Source: Microbacteriaceae bacterium (GTDB taxonomy: Bacteria > Actinomycetota > Actinomycetes > Actinomycetales > Microbacteriaceae). From it: a stretch of 42,116 nt of DNA. The stretch spans positions 1 through 42,116 of the forward strand of contig RDDZ01000092.1 in NCBI GenBank assembly GCA_003852775.1, in the 5' to 3' direction. The notes under the pieces are model-generated. The model had not been told where the DNA came from. It made no database searches and saw only the letters and a program-made list of their open reading frames with translations. Made by a program: the position numbers and the translations under genes. Positions 1-7,403 of this stretch are shown in pieces (position 1 is the first letter of the stretch; each line of letters starts with the position of its first letter).

Positions 1-1030
1 GGCGCATGTGGTAGAACGGCCGGATCCCGGTGGCGTAGTCGGTCACGAACACGAACTCGTGGCCGTACTGCTCCTTCACGTACTCGGCGAGGCGGCGCTC
101 GCCCTCGGGGTCGAGGTCGCCGTCGGCGCGGGGCACCGTGTAGCCGCGCGACTGCAGGATGCTGTGGGCCTCGGCGAGCGGGATGCGCGGGAACGGAAGC
201 GCGGGAACGGTCACCTCGATGCCGAAGGCGGCCTCGATCTCCGCGCCGTGCTTCTCCTTGACGGCCGCGAGGCCCGCGACGAGCAGCTGCTCGTGCATCG
301 CCATGACGTCCTCGTGCGAGTCGACCCAGCTCATCTCGGCGTCGACCGAGATGAACTCGGTGGCGTGGCGGCTCGTGAACGACGGGTCGGCGCGGAAGGC
401 GGGCGCGACCTCGAACACCTTGCCGAAGCCGGCCGGCTGGGCCATCTGCTTGAAGAACTGCGGGCTCTGCGCGAGGTAGGCCTTCGTCTCGAAGTACTCG
501 ACCTCGAACAGCTCGGCGCGGCTCTCGGACGCGGAGGCCATGAGCTTCGGGGTGTGGATCTCGATGAAGCCGTTGTCGACCCACCAGGTGCGCAGGGCGT
601 GCAGGAAGGTCGTCTGCACGCGGAAGATCAGGTTCTGCTCGGGGCGGCGCAGGTCGATGAAGCGCCAGTCGAGGCGCTTGTCGATCGACGAGTCCTCCGC
701 GATCGGCAGGTCGAGCGCCGGGGCGGCGATCGTGATGTCGCCGATCTTCACCTCGAGGCCGCCGAGCTTGACGCGCTCGTCGTGCTTGAGCTCGCCCGTG
801 ACGGTCAGGAAAGTGCCGTGGGTGAGGCCCGAGATGGTCGTCGCGATGGGGTCGGTGCCCGGCTCCTCGACGTCGGTGCGCGGGTGCACGAGCTGCACGG
901 CGCCGGTCTCGTCGCGCAGGATGACGAACTGCACCTTCTTCTGATCGCGCACCGTCTCCACCCATCCGGAGACGGAGACGGGTCCGTCGGGCTGGGCGGC
1001 GAGCTGCTTGACGAGGGTGCGTGCGGTCAC
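1..1030 (-). CDS. aspS: Aspartyl-tRNA synthetase, archaeal-type (aspartate--tRNA(Asp/Asn) ligase), 3' end cut by window
   Basis: The gene charges tRNA-Asp, and possibly tRNA-Asn, with aspartate in the cytoplasm. About 343 residues are visible from a GTG start at 1030. The N-terminal OB-fold anticodon-binding domain (residues 1-105, with VSGWVETVRDQKK) is followed by the class II catalytic core. Motif 2-like sequence reads FEVAPAFRAD...SRHATEFISVDAEM. There is no sign of the large GAD insertion of bacterial-type AspRS, so this is the shorter archaeal/non-discriminating type of about 430 residues; roughly the last 90 residues and motif 3 lie outside the window. Whether it discriminates tRNA-Asp from tRNA-Asn cannot be read here; if not, GatCAB would be needed elsewhere. 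A TAGACT hexamer sits 8 bases upstream of the GTG. Confidence 0.93.
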   Translation of the reverse strand, partial: MTARTLVKQLAAQPDGPVSVSGWVETVRDQKKVQFVILRDETGAVQLVHPRTDVEEPGTDPIATTISGLTHGTFLTVTGELKHDERVKLGGLEVKIGDITIAAPALDLPIAEDSSIDKRLDWRFIDLRRPEQNLIFRVQTTFLHALRTWWVDNGFIEIHTPKLMASASESRAELFEVEYFETKAYLAQSPQFFKQMAQPAGFGKVFEVAPAFRADPSFTSRHATEFISVDAEMSWVDSHEDVMAMHEQLLVAGLAAVKEKHGAEIEAAFGIEVTVPALPFPRIPLAEAHSILQSRGYTVPRADGDLDPEGERRLAEYVKEQYGHEFVFVTDYATGIRPFYHMR

Positions 1031-1038
1031 GGGGGTCG

Positions 1039-1044
1039 AGTCTA
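1039..1044 (-). promoter_or_regulatory. -10 element of aspS (near-leaderless)
   Basis: TAGACT on the minus strand ends 8 bases before the aspS GTG. This predicts transcription starting at or within a base or two of the start codon. No convincing -35 or Shine-Dalgarno sequence is visible. Confidence 0.5.
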
Positions 1045-1057
1045 GTCGCGCCGCCAT

Positions 1058-1663
1058 GTGCTCGACGTGCTCGACGGCGGCACGTTCGCCTCCGTGTGGG
1101 AGGCGCGTTTCGCATCCGGCGAGGAGGCGATCGTGAAGATCGCGCCGCCCGACGACGCCCCGAGCCTGCTGCTCTACGAGGAGCGGATGCTGCGCACCGA
1201 GGCCATGGTCATGCGGCTCGCGGAGGAGCGCGGCTGGCCCTACCCGCGGCTGCTGCTGCTCGACACGAGCCGCCAGACGCTGCCCGTCGATGTGCCCGCG
1301 ATGAGCCGGATGCCGGGCGACGCTGCGCGCGGCGACGTGGCCGGATGCAGTCGAGCGCATCGTGGGGAGCGTGCGGGCGAGGTGCTCGGGCTCATCGACG
1401 TCGAGCGCGCGCTGTGGGCCGACCCGCTGTTCGATGTCGTCACGGGCGATGCGATGAACGTCGGCGCCCCGGATCCGCGGCTCGCGGCGGTCGAGGGGTT
1501 CACGCCGGCCGAGCTCGCCCGCATCCGCATCTACCGCGTGTGGTTCACGAGCGTCATCACGACCGAGATCCTGCCGCGCGGCTTCGAGGGCGAGTGGCTC
1601 GTGGCGTACCGCGCGCAGCTCGCCCGCAACCTCGAGGCGCTGCTCGTGCAGGCGGGCGTCTAG
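1058..1663 (+). pseudogene. Aminoglycoside phosphotransferase (APH)-family remnant, internally deleted
   Basis: The open frame encodes 201 residues from a GTG. The N-terminal kinase lobe is recognisable (GGTFASVWEARFASGEEAIVKIAPP, followed by an EE-rich helix and RLAEERGWPYPRLL), and so is the C-terminal part (GLIDVERALWADPLFDVV, corresponding to the Mg-binding Asp region of APH enzymes). The expected 70-80 residues between them, including the catalytic HGDxxxxN loop, are missing: residues 88-106 jump straight from one lobe into the other. Normal family length is about 280-300 residues. The start is also short, because a TAG lies in frame at 1043-1045. The frame is otherwise open, so this looks like a recent internal deletion rather than old decay. 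A truncated but expressed protein is possible; phosphotransferase activity is not expected. Confidence 0.6.
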
Positions 1664-1689
1664 CCCCCGCCGACTCGTCCCCCCATCCC

Positions 1690-1747
1690 TGAGGTGTCAC
1701 TTTCGGTCGCCAGCGGCCGCGGCCGGGCGACCGAAAGTGACACCTCA
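1690..1747. repeat. Inverted-repeat element, copy 1 (22-bp perfect arms)
   Basis: The arms at 1690-1711 and 1726-1747 are perfect reverse complements over 22 bp, with core TGAGGTGTCACTTTCGGTC, and enclose a 14-base GC loop. A second copy lies at 9618-9673. Both copies are also followed by the same GGACGCGGCGGCGCGC stretch, so the duplicated unit is longer than the hairpin. It stands 26 bases after the APH remnant and could terminate it, but no T-tract follows. The element lies in the 223-base gap 1664-1886, which also holds the promoter and operator of the next gene. Confidence 0.85.
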
Positions 1748-1821
1748 GGACGCGGCGGCGCGCCTGCGCCCGCTCGCTGATCGCTGCGGCGGGTGATGGT
1801 GGTCCGGGTGCTGGCCGGCTC

Positions 1822-1850
1822 TTGACACGGACTTCATTGCTTGGTTTATT
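1822..1850 (+). promoter_or_regulatory. Sigma70-type promoter of the alpha-glucoside operon
   Basis: A consensus TTGACA at 1822-1827 is followed after exactly 17 bases by TTTATT at 1845-1850. This is the only near-consensus -35/-10 pair noticed in the window. The -10 overlaps an AT-rich dyad that could be a repressor site. The downstream ROK gene starts at 1887, leaving a leader of about 30 bases. Confidence 0.65.
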
Positions 1851-1866
1851 TACTCCTGAAATAACC
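1843..1866. promoter_or_regulatory. Candidate ROK-repressor operator over the -10
   Basis: The inverted repeat TTATTT (1846-1851) / AAATAA (1859-1864) has a 7-base spacer. It extends outward as GGTT / AACC with one bulged T. In composition and spacing it resembles the TTATTT...AAATAA half-sites of NagC/Mlc-type ROK repressors. Its placement on the -10 of the operon encoding a ROK protein suggests autorepression relieved by sugar. Confidence 0.5.
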
Positions 1867-1886
1867 CCACCGCCAGAGGACCGACG

Positions 1887-3101
1887 ATGATCCGACCCGC
1901 CGCACGCACCGACGTCAACCGCTCGGCGGTGCTCGCGCACCTCGGGGCTCAGGGCCCGTCTTCGCGCGCCGAGCTGGCTCGGGCGCTCGGCGTCTCGCCG
2001 GCCCTCATGACGCAGCTCACGAAGGAGCTGCTCACCGACGGCCTCGTCGTTGAGCTCGACCACGAGCCCTCTCAGGGCGGCCGGCCCGCGCGGCGCATCG
2101 GGCTCGCCCAGCAGGGCGGCTCCGCGATCGGAGTCAAGGTCGTCGCGGATCACGTCGCCTTCGTCGAGGTCGGTCTCGACGGCTCCGTGTTGCGCTCCGC
2201 GAGCGAGCGTTTCGACGCCTCCGCCACGACCGTGCTCGCCGACCTCGCGAGCCTGCTCGAGCGCTTCATCGCGGGCTCTGGCGGCGCTCGCCTGCTGGGG
2301 GTCGGCGTCGGCGTGCCCGGCTCGGTCGACCGCCAGGGCGACGGCGTCGTCGTGTCGCCGCAGCTCGGCTGGAACGGCATGCCCCTCGGCGAGAGCCTGC
2401 GACGGGCCCTGCGCCTGCCGGTGCTCGTCGAGAACAACGTCAACGCTCTCGCCATGGCCGAACGGCTCTACGGCACGGGGCGTCGGCACGAGAGCTTCCT
2501 CGTCGTCACGATCGGAACCGGAGTGGGCGCCGGGATCGTGGTCGACGGGGTCGTACTTCGCGGTGCCGCGGGCGGCGCCGGCGAGATCGGCCACACGCCG
2601 GTCGTCGAGGACGGTCCCGAGTGCATGTGCGGCAGCCGCGGATGCCTCGAGGCGATCATCGGCGAGGCGGCGCTCGTGCGCGAGGCGCGCAAACGCGGCA
2701 TCGTCGGCGGGACCGCCGGCATGTCCGCCCTGCGGGCCGCCGCCGATGCGGGACAGGCGGACGCCGCCGCCCTCTTCGGCGAGGCGGGTCACCTCCTCGG
2801 ACGCGCGCTCGCCGGTGTCGTGCACACCCTCGACCCCGAGCTCGTCATCGTGCTCGGAGAGGGAACGGCGGCCTGGCCCCACTGGGCGCTCGGTTTCGAG
2901 CCTGCGTTCCGTTCGGCGCTCCTGCCGGCGCGACGCGGCGTGGGGGTCGCCGTCGAGACGTGGCAGGACGAGGGCTGGGCGCAGGGCGCCGCGGCGCTCG
3001 TCCTCGCGACTCCGTTCGACGCCGAGGGCGTCGCGGGCGAGCAGGGTCGCCTCGTGCGCGAGCGGCTCGCAGCGGGTGGAGCGGAGCGCGACGGGTCATG
3101 A
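1887..3101 (+). CDS. ROK-family (NagC/XylR-type) transcriptional repressor
   Basis: This 404-residue protein has an N-terminal winged helix-turn-helix (about residues 10-65, with SRAELARALGVSPALMTQLTKELL) and a C-terminal ROK sugar-kinase-like domain. The ROK zinc motif CxCGxxGCxE is intact (Cys246, Cys248, Cys253), and the glycine-rich IGTGVGAGIVVDG segment is present. It probably senses the imported sugar or its phosphate and represses the operon it heads. The stop overlaps the next start as ATGA (3098-3101), so regulator and transporter are translationally coupled. The start is ATG 1887, with an AGAGGA sequence about 8 bases upstream. Confidence 0.9.
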   Translation: MIRPAARTDVNRSAVLAHLGAQGPSSRAELARALGVSPALMTQLTKELLTDGLVVELDHEPSQGGRPARRIGLAQQGGSAIGVKVVADHVAFVEVGLDGSVLRSASERFDASATTVLADLASLLERFIAGSGGARLLGVGVGVPGSVDRQGDGVVVSPQLGWNGMPLGESLRRALRLPVLVENNVNALAMAERLYGTGRRHESFLVVTIGTGVGAGIVVDGVVLRGAAGGAGEIGHTPVVEDGPECMCGSRGCLEAIIGEAALVREARKRGIVGGTAGMSALRAAADAGQADAAALFGEAGHLLGRALAGVVHTLDPELVIVLGEGTAAWPHWALGFEPAFRSALLPARRGVGVAVETWQDEGWAQGAAALVLATPFDAEGVAGEQGRLVRERLAAGGAERDGS

Positions 3102-4045
3102 CCGCGACACTCCTTCCCGCCGAGGCGCGCGCACCGGAGCCGCCCCGCGCATCCGCGGGTCGTCGTCCCGGACGTCGACGCGTCCGCTACGCGCTCACGG
3201 TGCTGGCCTTCATGCTGCCGAGCGCGATCCCGCTCACAGCCTTCGTGCTCGTGCCGATGGTGAGCGCCGCCTGGGTGAGCCTCCAGGAGTGGAACCTGCT
3301 CGCGCCGCCGACCTTCGTCGGCTTCGACAACTACGCGAAGCTCCTGAACGACCCGAACACCGGCGCGATCTTCCTGCACACGCTCACCTACATCGTCGGG
3401 TATCTGCCGCTCGTCTACATCGGCGGCCTGGCGCTGGCGCTCGCGCTCAACACGCGACTGCGAGGTCGCTCGGTGCTGCGCGGGATCTACTTCCTCCCGG
3501 TCATCACGAGCTGGATCGTCGTCGCCCTCGTGTGGCGCTGGCTGCTCAACCCCTCGACGGGTGTCGTCAACACCGTGCTCGGCTGGTTCGGCGTCGCCGG
3601 ACCGGGCTGGTGGACCGACCCGGCCTGGGCGATGCCCTCGATCATCATCGCGTCGGCGTGGAAGGACCTCGGCTTCGTCATGGTGATCCTGCTCGCAGGG
3701 CTCCAGTCGATCGACCCCGAGCTGCTCGACGCCGCGCGCGTCGACGGCGCCGGATGGTGGCGCCGCCTGTTCTCGGTCGTGCTGCCCCTCCTGAGCCCGA
3801 GCACCTTCTTCGTGATCGTCATCTCGCTCATCAACGGCTTCCAGGTGTTCGACCAGGTGTACGCCATGACGGGCGGCGGGCCCGGCGGCGCGACCCAGGT
3901 CGTCGTGCAGCAGATCTACGACCTCACGTTCCGGTACGGGGCCGCGGGCGAGGCCTCCGCGCTCAGCTGGCTGCTCTTCGCGGTCGTGCTCGCCGTGACG
4001 GTCGTGCAGATCGTCGGCCAGAAGCGGTGGGTGACGTATGGCTGA
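3098..4045 (+). CDS. Carbohydrate ABC transporter permease, MalF-like
   Basis: The protein is a 315-residue integral membrane subunit of a CUT1-type sugar importer. It has a basic N-terminus (residues 1-30), six predicted membrane segments and the cytoplasmic EAA loop, read as DAARVDGAGWWRRLFSVVLP, which contacts the ATPase. ATG 3098 is chosen because it overlaps the ROK stop and has GGAG upstream; longer upstream readings would run through the repressor gene. It overlaps the next permease by 8 bases. The cluster has no ATP-binding subunit gene, so a shared MsiK-type ATPase encoded elsewhere is inferred. Confidence 0.9.
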   Translation: MTATLLPAEARAPEPPRASAGRRPGRRRVRYALTVLAFMLPSAIPLTAFVLVPMVSAAWVSLQEWNLLAPPTFVGFDNYAKLLNDPNTGAIFLHTLTYIVGYLPLVYIGGLALALALNTRLRGRSVLRGIYFLPVITSWIVVALVWRWLLNPSTGVVNTVLGWFGVAGPGWWTDPAWAMPSIIIASAWKDLGFVMVILLAGLQSIDPELLDAARVDGAGWWRRLFSVVLPLLSPSTFFVIVISLINGFQVFDQVYAMTGGGPGGATQVVVQQIYDLTFRYGAAGEASALSWLLFAVVLAVTVVQIVGQKRWVTYG

Positions 4046-4892
4046 CCTCGCCCTGCGCCGCACCGCGCGGATGCGGCCCACCGGACTCGCGGCATCCGTC
4101 GTGCTCCACCTCGTCGTGATCCTCGGTGCGATCGCGATGTTCTTCCCGTTCCTGTGGACGATCGTGACGTCGCTCACGCCGGGTGCGGGCCTCACGCTCA
4201 CGCCCGCGCTCATCCCGAGCGACCCGTCGCTCGAGGCCTACTGGCGGCTCTTCGCGGAGCGGCCGTTCGGACGCATCATCCTCAACAGCCTCGGCCTCGC
4301 CGTCGCGACGACCCTCGCCCAGCTGTTCACGAGCGCGACGGCCGCCTACGCCTTCAGCCGTCTGCCCTTCCGCGGCCGGGGCGTCGTCTTCGCGGTCTAC
4401 CTCGCGACGATGATGATCCCGCTGCAGGTGCTCATCGTGCCGCTCTTCGTGGAGCTCAAGGCGCTCGGCCTCGTCAACACCTACCTCGGCGCGCTCCTGC
4501 CGACCCTCGCGAGCGCGTTCGGGATCTTCCTGCTGCGCCAGGCGGTGCACCAGGTGCCGCGCGAGCTCGACGAGGCCGCGACGCTCGACGGCGCGGGGCA
4601 CTTCCGGATCTTCTGGCAGATCATCCTGCCCAACATCCGTCCCGCGCTCGCGACGCTCACGGTGTTCGCGTTCATGGGCAGTTGGAACAGCTTCCTCTGG
4701 CCGCTCGTGATCCTGCGCGCGCCCGAACTGCAGACCCTCCCCGTGGCCCTCGCCGGGCTGCAGGGGCAGTACACGACCCAGTGGGACATCGTCATGGCCG
4801 GTTCGGTCGTGAGCGTCCTGCCCATGCTCGCCCTCTACGTCTTCGCCCAGAAGTACGTGATCCAGGGCGTCGCCAACTCCGGGATCAAGTGA
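4038..4892 (+). CDS. Carbohydrate ABC transporter permease, MalG-like
   Basis: This 284-residue membrane protein is the second half of the permease heterodimer. The canonical EAA motif is clear (EAATLDGAGHFRIFWQIILP, near residues 177-196), as is a typical C-terminus with KYVIQGVANSGIK. It begins inside the end of the upstream permease gene and is followed after 55 bases by the binding-protein gene. The substrate is inferred from the downstream glucosidases to be an alpha-linked gluco-oligosaccharide. Confidence 0.9.
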   Translation: MADLALRRTARMRPTGLAASVVLHLVVILGAIAMFFPFLWTIVTSLTPGAGLTLTPALIPSDPSLEAYWRLFAERPFGRIILNSLGLAVATTLAQLFTSATAAYAFSRLPFRGRGVVFAVYLATMMIPLQVLIVPLFVELKALGLVNTYLGALLPTLASAFGIFLLRQAVHQVPRELDEAATLDGAGHFRIFWQIILPNIRPALATLTVFAFMGSWNSFLWPLVILRAPELQTLPVALAGLQGQYTTQWDIVMAGSVVSVLPMLALYVFAQKYVIQGVANSGIK

Positions 4893-4947
4893 GCCCGGTC
4901 GCCCACACACCACCCCGCATTCCATCCACACAGAAGGAGACAGGCAC

Positions 4948-6192
4948 ATGAAGCGCCTTACCATCGCCGTCGGCATCGTGGCCGTCGGCGCGATCGCCCT
5001 CGCGGGCTGCTCGGCCGCATCCGGTGAGGACGACGGCTCGCCCGTCACGATCACCTACACGAACTTCATCTCCAACGGAGGCAACGAGGAGAACCTGCAG
5101 AAGATCGTCGACGCCTTCGAGGAGGAGAACCCCGACATCAGGGTCGAGGTCACGACGCTCCCGTACGGCGACTACTTCACGGCCCTGCAGACCGACCTCG
5201 CGGCCGGCACGCAGAGCGACGTCTTCGACATCGAGTACGCGAACTACGCCGAGTTCCAGGCGAACGGCGTGCTCGCGCCGATCACGGTCTCCGACCCGTC
5301 CGTCTACCGCCAGTCGGTGCTCGAGGCGTACCAGACCGACGGCACCCAGTACGCGCTCCCGAGCTCGTTCTCGGACGTGGTGCTCTACTACAACAAGGAC
5401 CTCTTCGACGCGGCGGGCCTCGAGTACCCGTCGGCGGACTGGACCTGGGCGGATGAGAAGGCCGCCGCCGAGGCGCTCACCGACGAGTCGGCGGGCGTCT
5501 GGGGCGACCACCAGCCGGTGAGCTTCTACGAGTACTACAAGGCGCTCGCCCAGAACGGCGGCGAGTTCCTCAACGCCGACCGCACCGCCGTCGCGTTCAA
5601 CACGCCGGAGGGCATCGAGGCCGCGAAGTGGCTCGTCGAGAAGAGCGGCACGGTCATGCCGACGATCGAGCAGGGCCAGGGCACGCCCGACTTCGACACC
5701 AACCTCTTCAAGGAGGGCAAGCTCGCGATGCTGCACACGGGCATCTGGGTGTTCGGTGCCGTCGCCGACGTGCCCTTCGAGTGGGATATCGCGGTCGAGC
5801 CCGGCAACGTCCGCCAGGCGAGCGCCGTGTTCTCGAACGCCGTCGGCGTGAGTGCGAACTCGAAGAACATCGAGGCCGCCGGCAAGTGGGCCGAGTTCCT
5901 GACCTCGTCGGACACGATGATCGACGTCCGCCTCGACAGCGGCTGGGAGCTGCCCCCGATCTCCGACGAGGGCAAGCTCGCCGTCTACCTCGAGAAGGGC
6001 GCCCCGGCCAACCGCCAGGCGGTGTTCGACTCGCTCGACGGCATCGCGCTGCCGCCCGTCGCCCAGAAGGGGCAGTCCGAGATGCAGGACATCATGACCG
6101 AGGAGCTCGTCGAGGCACAGGCTGGCCGCAAGACGGTCGAGGAGGCCCTCGCGAGTGCCGAGGAGCGCATCAACGCCGTCATCGGCGGCTGA
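4948..6192 (+). CDS. Sugar ABC transporter substrate-binding lipoprotein
   Basis: This 414-residue extracellular binding protein is anchored as a lipoprotein: the signal peptide ends in the lipobox LAGC with Cys21. It has the family 1 (MalE-like) solute-binding fold, with motifs such as DVFDIEYANYAEFQANGVLAPI and a tryptophan-rich ligand region near ADWTWADEKAA. A strong AGAAGGAG Shine-Dalgarno sequence lies 9 bases before ATG 4948. A stable hairpin follows directly after its stop. Confidence 0.92.
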   Translation: MKRLTIAVGIVAVGAIALAGCSAASGEDDGSPVTITYTNFISNGGNEENLQKIVDAFEEENPDIRVEVTTLPYGDYFTALQTDLAAGTQSDVFDIEYANYAEFQANGVLAPITVSDPSVYRQSVLEAYQTDGTQYALPSSFSDVVLYYNKDLFDAAGLEYPSADWTWADEKAAAEALTDESAGVWGDHQPVSFYEYYKALAQNGGEFLNADRTAVAFNTPEGIEAAKWLVEKSGTVMPTIEQGQGTPDFDTNLFKEGKLAMLHTGIWVFGAVADVPFEWDIAVEPGNVRQASAVFSNAVGVSANSKNIEAAGKWAEFLTSSDTMIDVRLDSGWELPPISDEGKLAVYLEKGAPANRQAVFDSLDGIALPPVAQKGQSEMQDIMTEELVEAQAGRKTVEEALASAEERINAVIGG

Positions 6193-6195
6193 CCC

Positions 6196-6233
6196 GCGTG
6201 GCCCGGGAGGGACGCATCCGTCCCGGGCCACGC
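6196..6233 (+). terminator. Intercistronic GC hairpin after the binding-protein gene
   Basis: GCGTGGCCCGGGA (6196-6208) pairs perfectly with 6221-6233, a 13-bp stem with a 12-base loop, starting 4 bases after the TGA. There is no U-tract. The position between a binding-protein gene and downstream catabolic genes suggests a 3' stabiliser or partial terminator that raises binding-protein mRNA relative to the glycosidases. It lies in the 89-base gap 6193-6281. Confidence 0.6.
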
Positions 6234-6281
6234 CCCACCGACCCATCATCCGACGCGCCCACCCGTCTCCTGAGGAACCCC

Positions 6282-7403
6282 ATGACGTCGACCCCCGTGC
6301 TCGCCGATCGCGACGCGCTCGCAGCGCTCGCCGAATCCCAGCGCGCACTCATCGCCTCGCTGCAGCATCCGAGCGGCGCCTACCCCGCGAGCCCCACGTT
6401 CTCGGCCTACCGCGGCTACTCGTGGTTCCGTGACGGCGCGTTCATCGCGGACGCCATGTCGGCGGCCGGCGAGAACGCCTCCGCCGAGGCGTTCTTCGGC
6501 TGGTGCGCCCGCGTGATCACTGAGCGCGCCGACGACGTGCGGCGCATCGTCGCCGCAGAGCGCGCGGGATCGCCCCTGCCCGACGCCGACATGCTGCCGA
6601 CGCGCTTCACGCTCGACGGCGAGAAGGGCGCCGACGAGTGGTGGGACTTCCAGCTCGACGGCTACGGCCTCTGGCTGTGGGCACTCGGAGAGCACGTCGC
6701 GCGTACGGGTGTGCCGACCGACCGGTGGATCGAGGCCGTCGCCCTCACCGTGGACTACCTCGAGAGCTCATGGCGGCGGCCCTGCTACGACTGGTGGGAG
6801 GAGCACATCGAGCAGGTGCACGTGTCGACGCTCGGCAGCGTGCTCGCGGGCCTGCGGGCCGCTGCAGCGCTCCCGGGACTCGACGCGGCGACGGCCGAGC
6901 GCGCGATCCTCGCCGCATCCGACGTCGACGCCCGGATGCGCGCCGAGGGCGTGCGCGACGGTCACCTCGTGAAGTGGATCGGTGCCGACGCGGTCGACGC
7001 GAGCCTCGCGGCGCTCGTCGGGCCGCTCGAGGCCGTCGACCCCGGCGAGCCGCTCGCGCTCTCGACGCTCGAGGAGCTCGAGAAGGACCTCGTCGTCGAC
7101 GGCGGGATGCACCGCTTCCGCGCCGACACCTACTTCGGCGGCGGACAGTGGCCGCTGCTCAGCTGCATGCTCGGCATCGCGTGGTCACGTGCCGGCCGCC
7201 CGGAGCGGTCCGCCGAGCTGCTGCGCTGGGCCGCGTCCACGGCGCACGACGGCGGGATCCCCGAGCAGGTCGAGCGGCACCTGCTCGACCCCTCCTACGT
7301 GGCGCAGTGGGTCGAGCGGTGGGGGCCGAGCGCCGACCCGCTCGTGTGGTCGTCGGCTATGTTCCTCCGCCTCGCGGTCGAGCTCGAGGTGGTGAGCGCG
7401 TGA
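6282..7403 (+). CDS. GH15-family glucosidase, stand-alone catalytic domain
   Basis: This 373-residue protein has the (alpha/alpha)6-barrel signatures of glycoside hydrolase family 15: YRGYSWFRDGAF near the N-terminus, WWDFQLDGYGLWLWAL, the general-acid segment CYDWWEEH (Glu173/174) and the general-base segment GGIPEQ (Glu328). It lacks the N-terminal beta-sandwich domain usual in bacterial glucoamylases and has no signal peptide, so it should act in the cytoplasm on imported short alpha-glucosides. Single-domain GH15 enzymes include isomaltose glucohydrolase, which makes alpha-1,6 substrates plausible but unproven. A GAGGA sequence lies 5 bases before ATG 6282. It overlaps the GH31 gene by GTGA. 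Confidence 0.85.
   Translation: MTSTPVLADRDALAALAESQRALIASLQHPSGAYPASPTFSAYRGYSWFRDGAFIADAMSAAGENASAEAFFGWCARVITERADDVRRIVAAERAGSPLPDADMLPTRFTLDGEKGADEWWDFQLDGYGLWLWALGEHVARTGVPTDRWIEAVALTVDYLESSWRRPCYDWWEEHIEQVHVSTLGSVLAGLRAAAALPGLDAATAERAILAASDVDARMRAEGVRDGHLVKWIGADAVDASLAALVGPLEAVDPGEPLALSTLEELEKDLVVDGGMHRFRADTYFGGGQWPLLSCMLGIAWSRAGRPERSAELLRWAASTAHDGGIPEQVERHLLDPSYVAQWVERWGPSADPLVWSSAMFLRLAVELEVVSA

Noticed and set aside
8-1045. 345-codon plus-strand frame opposite aspS
   Set aside because: The minus strand encodes an unmistakable AspRS; the plus-strand translation is Val/Leu/Asp/Gly/Arg-rich noise.
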